Positions 61,141-64,000 of a stretch of DNA of 64,000 nt are shown here, one piece after another. Source of the DNA: Tipula vernalis (lineage: Eukaryota > Arthropoda > Insecta > Diptera > Tipulidae); NCBI GenBank assembly GCA_958295665.1, contig OY282559.1, forward strand, positions 256,436,461 to 256,500,460, given 5' to 3'. Under the pieces are notes generated by a model. The model worked only from the letters and a program-made list of their open reading frames with translations, made no database searches and had not been told where the DNA came from. Made by a program: the position numbers and the translations under genes. The number at the start of each line of letters is the position of its first letter. Position 1 is the stretch's first letter.

Positions 61141-62735
61141 AAGAGTCGACTTCCGGGAAATTGGAAACCGAATGCGGTCTACACTGGGGAACCAAGTTCG
61201 GTAAAGATGCCGAGCCCCAGACCAACCACGGACTAGAGTTAAACGAGCATTTATCATTAAACAATAGTTTGACTAAACCTAATAATGTAACCAACATTGT
61301 GCCTACACTAAAACAACATCAGATACATCGCGTAAAGAATTATTTTAAATCGCTAAAATCTTTTAAACATCTATGTGTAATATCTACCATTTCAGAATTT
61401 TTATCCAACGACCCACGGCCATATGCAAAGATTGTTATACTCGATAAAGTGAAATTTGGCTTACTTGACAGCGGAGCGAGTGTTAGCATATTAGGCAAGG
61501 GAAGCGAGGAGTTTTTAACAAATCTAGGAACTCCGATAAGGAAATTAAACACGTACGTGCAAACCGCAGATGGAACCGCCAATGCTGTCACTGGATATGT
61601 GAAACTACCGGTAACTTACATGGGTAAAACGGAAACTATAAAATTTTGCGTTGTGCCCTCGTTGGAGACTGAAATTTATTTAGGTGTAGATTTTTGGAGA
61701 ATATCTCCGGATATCATAAGCGAAGTTAAGATTCTCACTGAGAGGGCCGGGAACTGTACCAATAACCATCAATTAAGCCCTGAAAACAATAGCAAACTTC
61801 AAGAAATTATAAGAAGTTTTCCCTCTTTCGGAGAGCGAGGGCTTGGCAGAACGCATCTTGTGATGCACCATATAGATGTAGGAACAGCTGACCCTATCAA
61901 GCAAAGACACTATCCAGTATCTCCCGTCAAACAGGATTTGATCTACCAAGAGATCGATCGAATGATCACTCTTGGCGTGATTGAGGAGAGCAAAAGCTCA
62001 TGGAGTTCCCCTGTGGTTTTGGTATCGAAGGCAAATGGGAAGTCAAGATTGTGTTTGGACTCCAGAAAAATCAATCCCATAACAAAAAAAGATGCATATC
62101 CGCTCCCATTCATAGATGGATTGCTAGGGAGATTACAAGAAACCAAATATATCAGCAGCATCGACCTCAACGACGCTTTTTGGCAGATACCTCTCTCCGA
62201 GAGCGTGAAAGAGATACGGGCCTTTATGGTTCCAGGTCGTCCTCTCTATCAGTTCTGCGTCATGCCGTTTGGGTTGTGTAATGCACCCCAAACCATGTGC
62301 AGACTGATGGATCGAGTGATACCGCATGAGCTTCGAGACAGGGTATTCGCCTATTTGGACGACCTCTTGATTATCTCAGCCGGTATCAACACGCACCTGG
62401 AAATCTTAAGGGCCGTGGCACGTTTATTGTCCAATGCAGGGCTGACAATAAACGTAGAGAAAAGTAATTTTGTGCTCAAGGAGACGAGGTATCTGGGTTT
62501 CCTCGTTGGTGAACGTGGACTAAGCACAGATCCGTCTAACATTGATGCTATTACAAACTTTCCAGCTCCAAAATCTATCAAGCAAACACGGCGACTGTTG
62601 GGAATGGCCGGATGGGACAGACGGTTCATATGTAATTACGCTGAAATTACGGCCCCGATTACCAATCTGCTCAAGAAAGGAGTAAAATTTAAATGGTACG
62701 AGGAAACGGAAACTAGTAGGAAACATAAATTACTT
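61095..62735 (+). pseudogene. Ty3/Gypsy pol: protease and reverse transcriptase, truncated
   Basis: One long frame. The protease has FGLLDSGASVSILG (catalytic Asp kept) and YLGVDFW. The RT has QRHYPVSPVKQDLIYQEIDRMI, LGVIEESKSSWSSPVVLVSKANGKSRLCLDSRKIN, SSIDLNDAFWQIPL, MPFGLCNAPQTM and FAYLDDLLI (the Y-x-DD pair). Then YLGFLVGERGLSTDP and RRLLGMAGWDRRFI reach the connection to RNase H. Similarity ends at KWYEETETS (about 62716) where other sequence takes over; the frame runs to a TAG at 62760-62762. RNase H and integrase are missing. Confidence 0.88.
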
Positions 62736-64000
62736 ACGTACAGTACACGGTGCCAAATTTAGTGCGTTCGTTACATGTGTGAATGTAATTTTGCTGAATA
62801 AATTCATGAAATAGAGATGCGGGAAAACAGTGATGTATTACAGTTGTATTATCCGGTATCGTATTTTGATGAAATTATGGTTGTTTCCAATGTTTTATTA
62901 TAGCTGACACCTATTTGATGATTGACGAGTAAATGTCGTTTGTAGATTTACAGATGAAAAATATTGTAAATGAAATTGTCTTCCTGCTTGAAAACTGTAC
63001 TGATGATCAATATGTATAATTGTAAATGTGGTTGAAATTTTGCAGATCCATAAATATGAAAACAGCAAATGATTCTGTTGCTAAATGAAAAGCGATGATT
63101 AAAGATGAAATATCATTTGTAATCAATATAGCCGAAAAGTTGTAACGTTGGCTTATAAATTTGGCTTAAACGTTATGCCAAAGAAGAACGTAAGAATCAA
63201 ACGGCGATTTGTCTCTGGATAATCTACAAAATGATTTTAGGGGAAAAAGATGTTGAGCCACATTTGTAACGATCGTTATAATTTTAATAGCAACGTACAT
63301 CACGCTACGAAAGTATTCACAACAGATGTATGTAACACTCACTGCCAACAAAAAAAAAAAACACTCACTCGAAACAAAAGTAAAACGGAAAATTTCTCAA
63401 CACTTTATACTGAACTTTATTTTATTAAGAGTAAACACAGTAAGGTTATTATCACACCAAAATCCTGTATGATTAGTCTTTTGTTTTTTGTATTTATTAT
63501 TTAAGTAGTACAGTTATTAACATATAAATGTTTTATTATTTAAGCAAAATTTGCTGCCCTCGCCCCTCCAATCGTTACGTTCTGCTAGTCAGTAACACTT
63601 GTTTCGTCAAGATCGACGAAATTTGTCATACTGATAATGTAAACCATTCTTTGTTTTTGTTTTATTTTTTGTACCTTTATTCATTGTATGGAACCAAAAT
63701 TATAACGACCAGACCGCTTCCAGAATTGTTCAAGAAGTAAGCAAAAAGACAAATTCCCCGGCCTAACTAGCTAACTTGTTTGCTCAAGTTATTAATTATA
63801 GCTGCAAAAAAGTTTGAAAGAACTGAATAAATTTGTCAAAAAATCTGGATGGATTTTTTACGCTCATGTTGTCAGAGGTAATATTAAATGTTAGGCAAAA
63901 TTAATCAAAATTTTTATCATCCTCTGTATATTAAATATTTGGAAAATCAATGTTTTGAAACAATTTCAACGAGAAAACAATAAATATGCAAAAAAAAAAA
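62736..64000. other. AT-rich end of window
   Basis: No gene recognised. Short open frames here have no familiar features. The window ends in an A-run (63991-64000) after an AATAAA at 63979-63984, which could be the tail of a retroposed sequence continuing outside. Confidence 0.35.

Noticed and set aside
63166..63740. Frames of 61-84 codons near the window end
   Set aside because: AT-rich, no domain, no splice or start support.

Overview
The window is about 64 kb of AT-rich insect DNA, most likely from a fly. Evidence for this is a DM4/12-family host gene with two 72-bp introns, dipteran-style TACATATGTA simple repeats, and an insect repertoire of LOA, Jockey, BEL/Pao, Gypsy, mariner, PIF/Harbinger, piggyBac and hAT elements. 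Species cannot be fixed from sequence alone. Only one convincing host gene was found (minus strand, 43017-43869, three exons). Nearly everything else is transposable elements, mostly broken and often nested, plus simple repeats. Layout: 1-2635 is a decayed Gypsy element with LTR remnants at both ends. 2639-2736 is a long hairpin and 3120-3560 a mariner scrap. 3660-6560 is a foldback-like repeat (copy A) split by a 797-bp mariner (4123-4919) with long terminal inverted repeats (TIRs). 7122-8880 is a fragment of a DNA transposon with CFDTT and CRHH motifs, fused to Harbinger 1 (8888-10200). 11093-17620 is a 6.5-kb element without coding potential, flanked by a 24-bp direct repeat and containing a 2.7-kb AATTTT array. 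18420-19930 is Harbinger 2. 20568-20767 is an assembly gap bordered by a TA-rich tandem duplication. 22424-22875 is a solo Gypsy LTR. 23106-24442 is Harbinger 3 with TTA target-site duplications (TSDs). 24446-29023 is a nearly intact Jockey-clade LINE and 29779-35421 a GC-rich LOA LINE. 36230-37560 is a piggyBac relic and 37773-38072 a pogo/Tigger-type MITE. 38370-39440 is a reverse-oriented partial copy of the 6.5-kb family. 39465-41900 holds degenerate arrays and foldback copy B. 42209-42873 is a MITE. 47455-56001 is a hAT element with a 7/8 matching 8-bp TSD, carrying two LINEs nested in opposite orientations. 56200-57000 is a tandem repeat and 57010-58290 a second hAT relic. 58727-62735 is a BEL/Pao gag abutting a Gypsy gag-pol. 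No operon-like or cooperative gene system is visible. The elements relate to each other by insertion history, and that history can be partly ordered: LINEs inside hAT, Harbinger 3 just upstream of (possibly inside the 5' end of) Jockey, and mariner inside foldback copy A with the unoccupied paralogous site present in copy B. The most unusual object is the 6.5-kb non-coding family, which has retrotransposition hallmarks (long TSD, AATC-repeat tail, at least two copies) but no recognisable protein.
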